A stretch of DNA of 64,000 nt, from positions 8,654,400-8,718,399 of the forward strand of contig NC_066586.1 of NCBI RefSeq assembly GCF_905475345.1, read 5' to 3'. Positions 47,709 to 59,986 of this stretch are shown piece by piece. The position numbers were made by a program, and so were the translations under genes. The notes beneath the pieces were generated by a model. It made no database searches and had not been told where the DNA came from. It worked only from the letters and a program-made list of their open reading frames with translations. The first letter of the stretch is position 1. Every line of letters starts with the position of its first letter. This DNA comes from Vespula vulgaris. Taxonomy: Eukaryota > Arthropoda > Insecta > Hymenoptera > Vespidae.

Positions 47709-50700
47709 TCACCGAACTTCCCGAAGTGGCTTGCTCGGCCGTTGCACGTGCTCCTGGCTCCTGCTGCCGCTGCCGTTGCTGACGCTGCTTGCTTTTCCTT
47801 GCAAAGAGGAGCGATTAGCGAGATTCTCCTAATAAGAAGTACCAATGCAGCATCCCGCTATTGAAACAGTTATGATGAATTACGTTCTTCATAAGAGCAC
47901 ACTTCTATTAGCTTGAAGTAATCGAAAGGAGAAATAAAAAGAAAGAAAAAATGAGAAAAGGGGAAAAGAATTGAAAAAAAAATAAGAAGAAGATCAACAA
48001 ATAAGACAGAACAAATTGAACTAGACCGGGATCAATGACATGCAAACGAGTTAAATCATCAACTAACGGATAACTGGTTGTTTAAAGAAATATTCAAGAG
48101 AAAGAAAAAAAGATTATAACGTTACTTTATAACAACAACAGATGTTCCGAATTTTTATAAGAAAGCAAAGACTTTGTAAGAAACAAGTTCGAAGTTCTCG
48201 ATCATGGAGAAAGAAAGAAATAAAAAAAAAGAAAGAGAGAGAGAGAGAAGAGAAGTGTGTCGAGTAACAGGTCGTACAGCGGTTAGATCGAAGATATTTC
48301 CAAGCTCAAGTGTTATCGAGCAAGCTGGAATGCAAGGGAGAATCATTTCCGAGAAGATGATGGATGAATTATGTGATCTTTATAGCTTCAGAATATGCAT
48401 GATAAAGGCTAGATTTCACGAATCAAATTAGAACGATTTTTTGAGGTTTTTATAAATATAGAATTCTTAGGACGAAGTTTAAACTAATGTGCTTTAAACC
48501 GTAGAAGTATTAGCTAATTATAAGAAAATAAATTTATCATCGTTTCTCGAGGAACTTTACATCTTAAATCTTCTTTTAATTTTCTAATTAATCGATATAT
48601 CTAATTCTTTCGAATGTCGTCTTCTTTAGTAAAAAGAAAAAAAAAGAAAATACATAAGTGGACCGATTGTGAGAGATGACGCGAAAGATCGATCTGAGAA
48701 AGTACGATGGTATATGTCTCTGTAAGTAAATACATAAAAGGTATCCTCGCACGCGTCATCAATTCGTTTAAACGACTTTCTAGAGGATTTCATAAAAAAT
48801 TGATTTATATAAAATGATACATAATGGTATTAATAGAACATATAGATAAAAAGAAAATACGAACTTCGAAATTGTTTAAGAAAAATAATCTTGCATTTTA
48901 ATTATATTGATAGCGATACTTACAATTCAGTTATCGAAATTGAAATCTTGTTGCTCCGAGCATTAGATCAGATCACTTAATAAATATACCGCAATGTCAT
49001 CTCTAAGCCATTCGTGATTTTATTTTCATTATCTGCTAAACGTAAAATCGCATTCCGTGATGGTAATATCCGTGTCCAGGTCAAATTCTGAATCATTAAC
49101 TTACTCGCATTTTCAAAGTCGACCACGGTTTCTTTTCTAATTTATTAAGGATGCAGAGTTTGCGACGAATTTGACCTACAAAATAATTATTACAAACACA
49201 ATTAAAATAATTATAAAAAGTAATTATAAAGAGCTGTACCAATCCGAAAAAATATTATACACTTGAGGTTGTTTAGAATTCTTGACATTTGCTGCAACGT
49301 TTAGTATTCGAATGATGTTTATGCAAAAATTACACGTCGCTACAGCTTTTATCGAGTATAACATTTACATAGGACATCTTCGTAACTCATCAAACGGGAT
49401 CAGAGCAACCAAGTATAGTGTGGTATGTGTATAAATAGTAAAAGGGTGAAATATAGTTTCTTATCGACATTAGAAGCTAATAATATTTTTTTAATAATTT
49501 TAAATTGATTTTTTCTATAATTTTACTATCCATGATTTTATAGGCCAGTTTTTTTTTTACCAGAATTATACCATTTATTCAATATTCAACATAAAATGTA
49601 TATTTAGAGAAATTAAATATCTAATCGTTTACCAAACCCCGTTGTCTCTAAAAATTCACTAATTACGTTGACTTAATCGAACATTTTGGAAAAATCGATA
49701 TATTTCTGTCGAAATTGATTTCACATGATTTTCTCGCGTCATACTTTCAAGTCGAGAAGTACAACTATTTCATATTGAAAACACGTTTGCAACTTGTTAC
49801 CTTCTAAAATGAGCTCACACATGCACATACGTATTTATCCAGTTTCGTGCAATTGGCGGAAATAACAATGATAAAAATCTTTAACTAAATTGCGAAACGC
49901 ACAACCAGTTATGTGATATTCTTTCATCCTATATCCCGACTTTCTTTATCAATTTAATCTTTAAATAAGTTAGTGAAAGATTTCAAACGGTACACATTAC
50001 ATTCTAATGTATCTTCGGACTTGTATTCTACATTGAATATTTTCACACACACACGCAGACGCGCATGCACGCACACTCACATTAAAATTATTCATCCAAC
50101 TATATTATCTATCAATCATTAATTATTTACAAAACTCAAGAAGTATGTATAAGTACGAAAAATCAGGATTGAATGAAATAAAAAATTAGAAAATAAAAAT
50201 GTGTTTATATAAACAAAGAAAATAGAAATCAAAACAGTGTGGAAGAGATGTCATCAGAAAATCATTTGAAAAATACATTTTAAGTGGAGCTTAGGATGCA
50301 CATCGGGGATAGGCCAGTTCCATTGAAAATAGAACCAAAGCCGAGTGATCATTGGCCAAACGGTTTTCCCCCACGTGCGTCCGCAAGCTATATAGAAGAC
50401 CCCGCAAGGAATTTCATCTTCAGAACTGAAAGTCAGTGTCAAGGAAAGACTACCTGGAAATATCGAAGTGAGTAGAAAAAAATCGCTTCTCCTGTCCCCT
50501 CGTCGAACTCTTTCCGATGTAAAAACAATACTCGCAAGTATCAAAGCTCATTTAAAGCTTTTCATTTGATCCTCTTTTAGCGTTTTTTAAAATCAATCAA
50601 TCAAATTATTCAACTATTTTAACGTGCGAAATTACTTTTTTAAACCATATTAATATTGTCGATATTTTAATAATATTTAATAGCTAATTTCTTTCACAAA

Positions 50701-52091
50701 TCATAAATTAATAAAATAAATAAAATAAAATGGATAAAACGAGTGATTATTGCGAAGAACAAAAAAGATATAATATTAAAATTTTATTTACTTTTCGTTT
50801 TTTACTGTGACGATGTTTTCCATTCAAACAATAATTACTCGTTCATGTAATAATTTAAAATCCGTTGATAGGAAAATAAATATATATAATATTAAAGTTT
50901 AATCTGTTTTTTGTTTAGTTTAAAATATGTATCTATATATAGAAAATTATCATACAGACTCGCGTCACGAATGGTCAAACAGTTTGACGAAGAGTTTGAC
51001 ACGATTAAAAAGACGAGAACAGATAGAAAATACCTATTCAAGAGTTAGGGTACAGTTAGAAACGTGTTTGCGATTTTTCCAATAGGACGAGTAAGTACCG
51101 TTTTCCAAAAGACGGACGACAACTTTACGACAAAAGACTCGTTTTCTTTTTCTTTTTCTTCTTTCTTTTTTTCTTTTTTTTTTTTTTTGCAAATCGACGG
51201 AAACTAAAACTTGGCTATTATTTACAATAGCGTGGATATTTATAATAATTATATTCGTTTGTTGTTTTAATAGCATTGAATTCATAATTCAATATCAATT
51301 TATTTTCATTGATGTTTATATTCAATTACATTTATTAATCTTTCTTTTGTTCATCAGTCCGTATAGTCGATATAATTCATATAGTTCAATGAATAGATCA
51401 TATCTGATTCAAAGACAATCGAACATAACAATCGCAGTAAATGTAAACCTTGGCAAACGACACACAAGATCGAATTTATTCGACAAAGCGAGTCATTATG
51501 ATATTGCAGACTTTATTATTAGATAAAGAAGATTATATTTAACGTATTTCAAAGATAACAATCAATTATTTACTTTTACAAATGAACTATATTAAAGAAT
51601 ACGTCTCTAATAATAATTAAATATATATATATGTAAATTTTCATTCGAAATTTCACTTTCGACTCAAGTCATAAATATTTTTCAAAAAATTATTGGAACG
51701 GACCAGTTGCTTCTTCCGTTTCTCTTTCCTTTCCTTTTACCCTCTCTTCTGCAACGTCTTCTTCATCGTTATTTTTTCGAGTTGACAACGAGGAAGAGGA
51801 GAGTAGGTCATGGCCGCCTTTTCAAGCTAACGGTACGCACTGAGTTCAACAAACCAGCATCGATCGAGAAGTGGGCTAACGAGCAATCATGTTGCTCGCT
51901 TATCGAGCCGACCTTAACCGCCGTGACACACTTTCCAAGCATCTACTACCGTTCCCGCACACTCACGAAAGTCCAAAGCCGTTTTCTTCCGCGTGTTCCA
52001 TATAACATTCCTTCTACACTTCACTCGATTTACAAAGAAGTCGAACTGAAGTCGAAATAGCTCCTTCTCTTCTTTTCTATTCAACTTTGTC
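47709..52091 (-). CDS. Unrecognised minus-strand gene, at least three coding exons (5' end not found)
   Basis: Three exons join in phase on the minus strand. Exon A (52091 down to 51967) reads KLNRKEEKELFRLQFDFFVN then CRRNVIWNTRKKTALDF plus one base before GTGAGT. Exon B (49175 to 49105) has a TTTTGTAG acceptor, reads QIRRKLCILNKLEKKPWSTL then KMR, and has a GTAAGT donor. Exon C (47828 to 47709) follows a TTCTTATTAG acceptor and reads ENLANRSSLQGKASSVSNGS then RSQEHVQRPSKPLREVR and TGA. The product is basic, with a charged helical-looking core and a Ser/Gly-rich tail. No family is recognised. The start is missing: exon A is open only to about 52118, with no ATG, and needs an upstream exon ending in phase 2. 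It is convergent with stardust. Confidence 0.5.
49176..50295. other. Intron of the minus-strand gene; nothing further seen
   Basis: AT-rich sequence between exon B of the minus-strand gene and the first exon of the nested plus-strand gene. A short CA/CG-rich stretch lies at 50045-50085. No exon is supported. Confidence 0.4.
50296..51843 (+). CDS. Unrecognised small plus-strand gene, two exons, about 77 aa
   Basis: Exon 1 (ATG 50296 to 50467) reads MHIGDRPVPLKIEPKPSDHW, PNGFPPRASASYIEDPARNF, IFRTESQCQGKTTWKYR plus one base before GTGAGT. Exon 2 (51782-51843) follows a long polypyrimidine tract and reads DNEEEESRSWPPFQANGTH with TGA at 51841-51843. The phase-1 junction creates Ile. The product is Pro/Trp-rich with a short acidic end, with no signal peptide or membrane segment. 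No family is recognised. A CTTAG just before the ATG could be an acceptor, so an upstream exon is possible. It sits on the opposite strand inside the intron between exons A and B of the minus-strand gene. Confidence 0.45.
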
Positions 52092-52118
52092 CTTGACAAT
52101 GGCAGTGAGTCGCAATTA

Positions 52119-52334
52119 CTAATGAGTCGAGAGTGGTATCATTCTCCTCGATTTAACAACGAGTAGATCAGAGAGCGTGAGAATTGATACACAGAAAGGA
52201 AAATTGGCTGAGAAATTACATTAATAATGGAGAAAGTGCGAGAGATTATTTTCTCGAGAGCTCTTTTCGAGACTATCGATCAATTTTTTATAGTTGATTT
52301 TTATTACAACTGTTCTTTCTGCATGTTGCATATA

Positions 52335-52382
<48 letters not shown>

Positions 52383-52884
52383 TGCTTTTATCTTAAATTA
52401 ATATCATCGTTGTGTTGATTAATGTTATATAAAGAAACGTTATTTCATCATCTACCGACATTTCATTCAATTATATATCTATGACAAGTCTACGAAATAT
52501 TTGGATATTTTGTAGTATTGAATAACTTTTTCTAAATCAAATACATTATAAAAAAAATAATGTAACGTATGAGCTTATCGGAAATCGAAAAAATTGTTAG
52601 AGTAAACAATTTTTTGTTAATACTCCATATATTTCATACAAATATAAAAATAAAAAATTCAGAATACTTTAGCTTATATGAAAGTGTAAAAAAAAGTTAT
52701 TCAATATCAGAAAGTGTCAGATATTTCTTTGAAATATTGTATAATATGATTCGTATTACGGTTTATGGTCTTATCGAATAGCATACATTTAGTTACTATT
52801 GGAATAATGGAAAAGCTGCAGTAATGGTTACCTCTGATGATTAATTAATCGGCGTTGATTAATTACTATCGATATCGATTGCAG
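52119..52884. other. Region upstream of the secreted-protein gene
   Basis: AT-rich, with a TA block at 52337-52374. It probably holds 5' UTR or promoter sequence for the gene starting at 52886, and possibly the missing 5' exon of the minus-strand gene. A CAATGGCA|GTGAGT donor-like site at about 52105 could end a plus-strand non-coding exon. Confidence 0.3.
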
Positions 52885-52885
52885 G

Positions 52886-55800
52886 ATGACTTTCAATCAG
52901 CGTGTGGCATTATGCTTGGTAGCGCTTGTCGTTGGACAAGCTGCAGCATTGCCACAGCATCCCCAGTACTCTCAGCAATATCCTCAGCAATATCAACAAG
53001 TTAGAGATGAGAGAAAATTCGCTGAGAAACCGAACGCTATGAAGAAAGTTGCGATCGACGATCTCGAGGACATTAGTACCAATCAAATTCAAGTTAGTTG
53101 AAAAATAACTCAAAGCTTTTTTTGTTAACGTTATCATTTGCATCTTCAATACAGTATGCATTTGATTTTCTTGAACATTTTCATTGAAACGTACCTTAGA
53201 TCGATATAATTAAATATATTATATATTTTTTTTGTATCACATATCGTAGTTCGCTGAATGTCGATATTTTATTAATACATAAGTTTTGTATGATCACAAT
53301 AATAGTTGAATTTTCAGTAATCGGTTCATTTTTTTTATTGCAAAAATTATATTTAATTTAGTAAACAACAGAATTATTAAAACAAATTTTAATGATAAAG
53401 ATATATTGATACAAATGGGTTAAACGAATGATCTTATCAAACTCTTATCGATGTTTTTCAGGAAGGAAGCAGCAGTGGTTTCTCGTGGTCTAACATGCTA
53501 GGAATGTTCATGCAAATGCTTCTAGGCCAAACGGGGAGCATCACTGGACCTAGCAAAAATGACATAGATGAAGGTGTCCCAGCTAGTCCATGGGCAAATC
53601 TTCTCTCCGTTGGTCTCCGAGTACTCACGGCACTTTTAGGTGGTCCTCAACAATCCGTTGACGGTATCGACAAAGTCGATAATCAAAGCAGTCCCATGCA
53701 GGTATTCGATAAGGTCATTAACGTCGTCCAGATCACCTCAACGATTTTCGACATGTATACTAAGTATAGAAAGAAATCGTCGAAAGATAGAAATTCATTA
53801 ATTTGTACATAAAAAAAAGAGCTTGTTGATAATAGCAGTATTTACCTATCCTTGTACAATTTCACGAGATAAGCTATCATCGATAATTGCAAAGCCAGTA
53901 GTAGCCTTATACACAGAGCACTTACACGATAGATCATCAATATGTTTCTCTTATGCACATAATTAGCAAACATGCAAAAAGCTATATTTGCTTATTACGC
54001 TACGCATTGTGCCGTATTTATGTCGTGCTCGTTTATATCGTTGAAAATACCGTAGAAAGCCAAACTATTCTCATAAATATTTAATTTTAACTTTCTTGGT
54101 AATAAGATAACGTAAACGTATGACGATTACCTCTTCCGAGACACATATCGACTGCTCACGTTAATGAGTTCCATTGTAAAGCTAGAAAAATGCATGACTA
54201 AGTCATTTTTATCATTATCTCTTTCTCTTTTCTTTATTCTTCGTATGGCTGAAGGAATTTCGTTAACGATCTTCACGTTCTCTAAATAATTTAATTGGAA
54301 TTTCAAACGAGTTTCTATTGTTGCGAAAGGTTGACGTTATTTTCCTATTTTACTAGTACATTGTTATGGAGAAAGTTAAAAAGATTTATTTGGTTTTAAT
54401 TTAAAAACAAATAAACGAATGACGTTTAATAATATCGCTCGAATGAATGTTTAACGCGATTTGAGATAGACGCGATTGGCATACCCTTCCTGTAAATAAA
54501 CTTCAAAATTTCGACTTAGCGCACACGGCTGGTGTCGGTTGTTTAGGAAATTTTGACTGCGGTGTTGGGCGCGTTTCTAGGACAGGGCAGAGACCCGAAT
54601 CAGGTTGCTGTCATGGCTAAAAATGCTTCAGAGGTTAGTACGATTATGAAGAAAATTCATTTTCGAGCTTAACAAGTTTAGGACGTTTTATGTGAAATAA
54701 TTATTAACGATGTTAGCTTTGTTTATTATATCAACTTCACTAACTTTTTTTCTCGTTCTTATCAACTTGATTTTCGCTTCGTCTTCAATAAATAAAGATC
54801 TATAGACAGCATTCTTGATCGACACAAAATAATAATATATAAATAATATAATAAGATCTACAAAGAGGAGACTACTTAGTACTACGTAGCGAGACAAAAA
54901 TCAAGTACGACTATTTCTACTTTCTAGATTCGCATGCTCCTATTCTCTCTTTCTGTTTGTTTACTTTTCTTCTTTTTATTTCGTGCAACGATGAGCAAGA
55001 ATAATACGATAAGTAAAAAAGTATGCTATAATTCTCTACTTTCTTATCGTACAGTTCATCAGCATCGTCATCAACCTGTTGGACGCATTAAAGACATCCT
55101 TCTCGCATCGTTCTTTATCAGCTCGTTCTCTTGGTAGACACGACAGCGTTTCCGAAGCGGCCATGGCATCTATTAGTATGCTAAAGGTACATTTCATTTG
55201 ATATTCGATTGTTTTAAATATGCTACTTCGATTAAATTTTTATTTCTTAAGCTTTAATAACTGTAGGGACTTGTGATCATGAAAAGTCTAAGAAACGAAT
55301 ATTTCTGAAATTGATGAAGATTATTAAAAAATATTGATTTCTATTTTTTAGTTATTTATAAAAATAATTATCGCTCCTGTAGTAAGGCAACACTTTACAC
55401 TCTGTCGATAATTATACTTACGAAAGAAAACTTTTCTAACCATTACAGTAAGAAATTTTTTCTTGTAGAGTTTAAAACATTTTTTCCAGATAGATGGTGT
55501 TTTCAAGCATAATTATCGATAGTGTCTAGAATGTTGCCTAGGTACAGATGCAATACTTGTATAAATAATTAAAGAAAATCACCTAATAAATATAAATCAA
55601 TATTTAATAAATAAAGATCATTTAACGAATACGAATAATTATCTAATAGTAATTATACGATAATTATATAAAAAAAAAAGTTAAGAAAAATAATTGTATT
55701 TATTTCATTTGTCATATTTTTCTTTCTTGTATCAAGAAATCATAGCAAGTATTCTTGTATAATTTATAAACTAATAAATAATTCTTTATCAGGGATACGT

Positions 55801-56145
55801 AAGATCAGTAAAAGCATTCAGCAATATCGGTAGAGCCGAAGACGAAGGTCAACAAGGTTGTGCCGAAAGAGCCCTTTGCGAAGCCAGTGCTGAATGTGCC
55901 GCCGATGCTCAAGGCACATCGACGATTTTCTGCCAGCTAGGATCGTACGTAAATCTAAATTTTTTTCTAATGGACTTTTAATGGTATTAAAATATAACTT
56001 TATTCTTCTTTTCATTAGATATGCAACAAGTTACATGTTGCAAAGGCAGAGTGGTGTAGGATTCGAAGCACTTTATGACGCAGGACGACGTGGTCGCATG
56101 GGAGAAGATTGCAGAACTCTCTTCATGGACTGTAACGTCGCATGA
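52886..56145 (+). CDS. Secreted Cys-rich insect protein of unknown function, six exons, about 314 aa
   Basis: Exons: 52886-53092, 53462-53701, 54547-54633, 55055-55186, 55793-55944, 56019-56145; all junctions GT-AG and in phase (945 nt). The N-terminus MTFNQRVALCLVALVVGQAA is a signal peptide, with likely cleavage after AAA. Next is a Gln/Tyr/Pro stretch (HPQYSQQYPQQYQQ), then amphipathic segments such as LLSVGLRVLTALLGG and EILTAVLGAFLGQG, and FISIVINLLDALKTSF. The C-terminal third has six cysteines spaced C-x6-C-x5-C-x11-C, then a pair C-x6-C at the end (GEDCRTLFMDCNVA). I do not recognise the family. The composition suggests an extracellular or hemolymph protein (inference). The acceptor TTGCAG|G before the ATG implies a 5' UTR exon. 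Exon 2 has an alternative read-through ending at 53812 (see findings). Confidence 0.8.
53702..53812 (+). CDS. Alternative read-through end of exon 2 of the secreted-protein gene
   Basis: If the GTATTC donor at 53702 is ignored, exon 2 stays open for 36 more codons, reading VFDKVINVVQITSTIFDMYT then KYRKKSSKDRNS and TAA at 53810-53812. The composition is clearly protein-like, not intron-like. It would give a short secreted isoform of about 185 aa without the cysteines. Its pattern V-I-N-x-x-x-x-x-x-T-x-F resembles the start of exon 4 (FISIVINLLDALKTSF). Confidence 0.4.
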   Translation, partial: VFDKVINVVQITSTIFDMYTKYRKKSSKDRNSLICT

Positions 56146-57324
56146 GCAGGATATTCTGCGTTAAACGCAATTTAAACGTTCGCGAGAATCGTTCGACATT
56201 TTTCCGAGTCAAAAATTCGCAAAATTAAATCGAGAAAACGCATAAAATTGATCGACTAATCGAAAAATAGATTTATTTAGAGATTATCGTGAAAAAAAGA
56301 GAAATCAAAAAATTCCTTAGGTAAAGTCGAAGAAAACGCTCCAACAAAAAAAGAAAGACAAATTTTCCTGTTTAACCCGTTTAAACGTTTATTTAATTAT
56401 ATAATTAATTAGGAAATAATCAAACTTGGAATTCACTTCGATACGGCTCGCGCGAAAATTTTTATTGTTGTTAAAGTTGTACGCACAAAAACGAAGACTC
56501 GAATCATCGCGAAAGACGAAATCTCTCGAAACGGAGATCGACGATTTTCTCTTTCGTGATATCGTCGATATCATCGACGTTTTAAAAGAGCTTTCAGAAC
56601 AAAAATCGTCGAGCGTCTTAGCTTTTTTTAGAAGTAGACTGAATAAGACTCGGGGCTCGGCCGAACATGAATTTTTTTTGTTTGCTCAAGCCAACGATCA
56701 TTATTATAATTATACTTATTTATATTTATTTAAACGTAGGATAGAACGATTGTTTCAAGTTGATTCGTATGTTCCGAACGGTTTTAACGAAAGCGTTAGT
56801 TCGTGTTAATTGCGATAATACGTTTGTGTTGTTGGTTTTTTTTTTTTTTTTTTTCATCGAAATTGTAGCATCATCGTGAATTATCGCTTGAAAAGACTAT
56901 TTCTTTCGTAATTATTGTTTTCTCGTGTATTATTCGTTTTTAAAAGCTAACACCGAAACTGTGAGTATAATTAAGACAACGATCGAATAATAAGACAACG
57001 ATCGAATAAAAAATTACATTTTTCAAAATGTTCCGATGACATCTATTGTTATTATTTTTTTAAATAAATATATTAAAATTTACCAAATCGATTGACTTCG
57101 ATGAAAATAAAGCTAACTATATTTATCGTTGGGACGACTAACGAGATTATCGCGATTGATTTCGATTGTTACATATCTCATATCTTTGAGGTAATAAAAC
57201 ATGAGAACTTCATTTTCATTATTACGTGATAGATATACAGAATTAGGGGCTGAAAACATTAGCGACTGAAAACATTACGATCCTCGTTTAATAACCGACC
57301 AAAATAAATTATTGTATATAGACA

Positions 57325-57392
<68 letters not shown>

Positions 57393-57476
57393 TATAATAT
57401 ATTATATATAATATATATTATTATATATTATACATTATATTTATATATCATATATTACATATTATATATTATATAT

Positions 57477-57518
<42 letters not shown>

Positions 57519-57785
57519 CGGGTGAAGTTTTTTCTTTTAGTAATATTCAATTCATCCAGCTCGCTTAAGCTTAAGATGTGTATATGTGAAGTATAATTAT
57601 ATACATGTAATGAATATATTAAATAAATGGCCTCATTGAACTTGTCACGTTAAAGAGATATATATTTATTATAAAACTATTTTTATGATGAAATCACAAA
57701 TATCGCAAAAAGAAATTTATAATAATTTAAACACGCGTTAAGCTACGGTTTTGAAAATAACTTCATTATCAGTATTTACAATCGG
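56146..57785 (+). other. 3' UTR of the secreted-protein gene and TA-rich spacer
   Basis: Contains a 127-codon open frame (56426-56809) without recognisable features, polyadenylation signals AATAAA at 57005 and 57106, and a large TA repeat at 57331-57516. The transcript end is not fixed. Confidence 0.4.
57331..57516. repeat. Long TA-rich satellite-like block with inverted symmetry
   Basis: TA repeats flank ATATTATATAT-type units; nearly every segment is self-complementary. Confidence 0.9.
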
Positions 57786-57978
57786 ATGGACTCAAGAAAT
57801 GACAGGCAAAGACAAACGAACAAAATTAAGGGCAACACCGAGGAACACACTTTTGTCGCGCAAGAACTGGAAAAAATTTACGGCTGGGAAGTCAACGAGG
57901 AAGCACTTATACTCAAGGGACGCATAAGCCGTAAAAAAAAAGGAGAGAAAGAAAAAAAGTCGAGTGACAAATTTTCAG
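57786..57978 (+). CDS. Possible orphan coding exon
   Basis: ATG at 57786 reads MDSRNDRQRQTNKIKGNTEE then ELEKIYGWEVNEEALILKGR and a Lys-rich end. It has ordinary protein composition and is GC-richer than its surroundings. It can end at a TCAG|GTGACA donor (57979) or run to a TGA at 58001. It cannot be joined in frame to the following gene. It may be part of a small gene, a decayed transposon, or chance. Confidence 0.22.
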
Positions 57979-58088
57979 GTGACAGAACAGTCGTTCTGTG
58001 AATCTCGCTTAAGAAAGTTCTTAATTTCGGCAACACCTTGTGAATCTTTTCTACGTTTGCGTCAGAGTACGTTTCAAATTTTACAAAG
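57979..58088 (+). other. Probable 5' UTR exon of the small membrane-protein gene
   Basis: ATTTTCAG acceptor-like start and a strong TTACAAAG|GTGAGT donor. Joined to the exon at 59433 it reaches an in-frame stop before the ATG, so it would be non-coding. If this is the first exon its true start may lie elsewhere. Confidence 0.35.
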
Positions 58089-59438
58089 GTGAGTAGCATT
58101 TGTCTCTCTAAATACACACATATACGTATTCGTCGCACTGCATTTATGACATTCAGTAAGTTTCACGACACTTTCTAATTACGTAAGCATTTCATTCAAT
58201 GCTAAGAAAGGAAATTATGTAATTTCATAAATAGAAATATTCAGAAAAGTATATTGATTAACTAATACTATCAATAAATTATTTCCATAGATTAAAGTAT
58301 ACCTCATACATATTTCAGAGAAACAATCAGAAAGAGAAAAGAAAAGGAATATAATGTATAAAATTAATCATGTGTAAAATATAACAGAAAGTCATAATGC
58401 CTTGAGAAGATATGTGATGAAATTTAAGATAGAAATTTTTTATAAAAAAAATTAAATTAATTGATATTAAAATATTTTTAAATTGATTAATTCTTTTCTT
58501 GAGGAAAAGAAAGAACGTGATACTAATTGAAAAATTTTAAATACAAGAGATATATATACATATAACGTTTTAAAGTTTGTCTTTTGGTTACGTTTGGTAG
58601 TTTTTTTATATTTAAATGAGAAAATGAATAAACGAAATACGGACAGAGAGACAGAAAGAGAAAAAAGAAAGAACTCATATATATGTTTGAATCTCATAAA
58701 ATATGTTTGCTGTCTGCTAAGTAAAAAAAATTACAGCTTCGTATCGACCGCATTCCAAGAGCGTAGGGTCAAAGAACCATGTATCTATTTCCCGTTTAAA
58801 GCATTGACGTGAACGAACATTCTGTAGATTTTTTCACCGCTGTTTTTTTATGTAAAACATGTACAATTTACGAATACGTATGGCACGAATGAATAAAAAA
58901 GTAAATCAAACGATGCATTTAAAAATTATATTTCATATACTACAAGTTTTAGATTTTAAGAAAAAAATATATATATAAAGTTTTTTCAATAAACGTATTA
59001 AATACATGCGTGTTAAAATTCAAGATTATACCTATCTAGGTGATCGATAACATTCTATACATTATCGATAATTATAATTATGTGCCATAATAAAAGCGAA
59101 ACTTTTTTGTGCTCCTATATAATGATTACTCCTTTTAACATGCTTGTAAGATTGCAATGTCTTTCATAGGAGTTAAAAAAATTATCGTACTGATAGATGG
59201 CGCTAATAACACGATCGTTAATAATGTATAAAGCGTTATCTACTTTCAGGTACTAATATTATTGATTAATAAACAACTTTAATAATTTTTTCAACGTTTC
59301 AATTAATTGCAGAAATATTTATCGATTATATTTTTCTGGATTTATATAAAATAAAATGAGTGACGTTTGATAATGTTATTGATAGGAATTATAAAATTCT
59401 ATAATAACATGTTTATTTCTTTTTCTTTCCAGATTAAG

Positions 59439-59986
59439 ATGACGTTCAAAGCATTGATGAATTTTGGTTCCTTTGAAAAAAGTCCGTTCACGCCCGTCGA
59501 TCGTTATCATAGTGGATCGGGTTCTTACCATCATAGCTCAAACGGGTAATTATCGGAAATTTCAAAAGAATCTGTTTACAAAGTTATCGTAATTAAGATT
59601 AAAAGAACTTCATTGTTTACATTTCAGTGGTTATAAAGGACATAAAGGTGGTGGAAATGGAGCTGCTTTGAGCGCTTTAACTTTACTTGCTTTTCTCTTC
59701 CTTATAAACGTTATGCAAGTGAGTCACGTAATAAGAAATAAAAAAAGAGAAAGAAAGAGAGAGAGAGAGAGACTAAAAATCTTCTTAATTTAAAAATCAT
59801 TCATAATTTTAGCAATCTCTTCAAGATAATAATTCTACTGCAACAACAACCACAACAGCGTTGTTTTTACGCGACGACGAGCAGCCAATCGTATTGGACG
59901 CGAGAGAAAAAAAAGATGTTAATAAGAAGAAGGATTCGGACGGTACACCTCCAAGATCTCATGATAAAAATTACGTCAGATTGTAA
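59439..59986 (+). CDS. Small single-pass membrane protein, three coding exons, about 123 aa
   Basis: Coding exons 59439-59545, 59628-59718, 59813-59986; phases 2 and 0 match and all signals are canonical. It starts MTFKALMNFGSFEKSPFTPV, then a His/Ser/Gly-rich stretch and a Gly-rich KGHKGGGNG. One hydrophobic segment follows, ALSALTLLAFLFLINVMQ. The Thr-rich and charged tail ends HDKNYVRL. From memory, small insect-specific proteins of unknown function share the 'ALSALTLLAFLFxxNxxQ' membrane segment; I cannot name the family. AATAAA at 60541-60546 is a possible polyadenylation signal. The acceptor just before the ATG (59433) implies an upstream non-coding exon, probably 57979-58088. Confidence 0.8.

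Noticed and set aside
50254..50544. Minus-strand frame rich in Trp and Phe
   Set aside because: Overlaps the plus-strand exon 50296-50467, which has a better protein composition and an in-phase partner exon. A TTTCCAG acceptor exists on the minus strand, so it is not fully excluded.
56426..56809. 127-codon frame downstream of the secreted-protein gene
   Set aside because: No motif, no splice partner, lies where a 3' UTR is expected; kept only as spacer content.
57400..57516. Self-complementary TA block as a possible structured RNA or cruciform element
   Set aside because: Any long TA repeat is self-complementary; no covariation or flanking signal.
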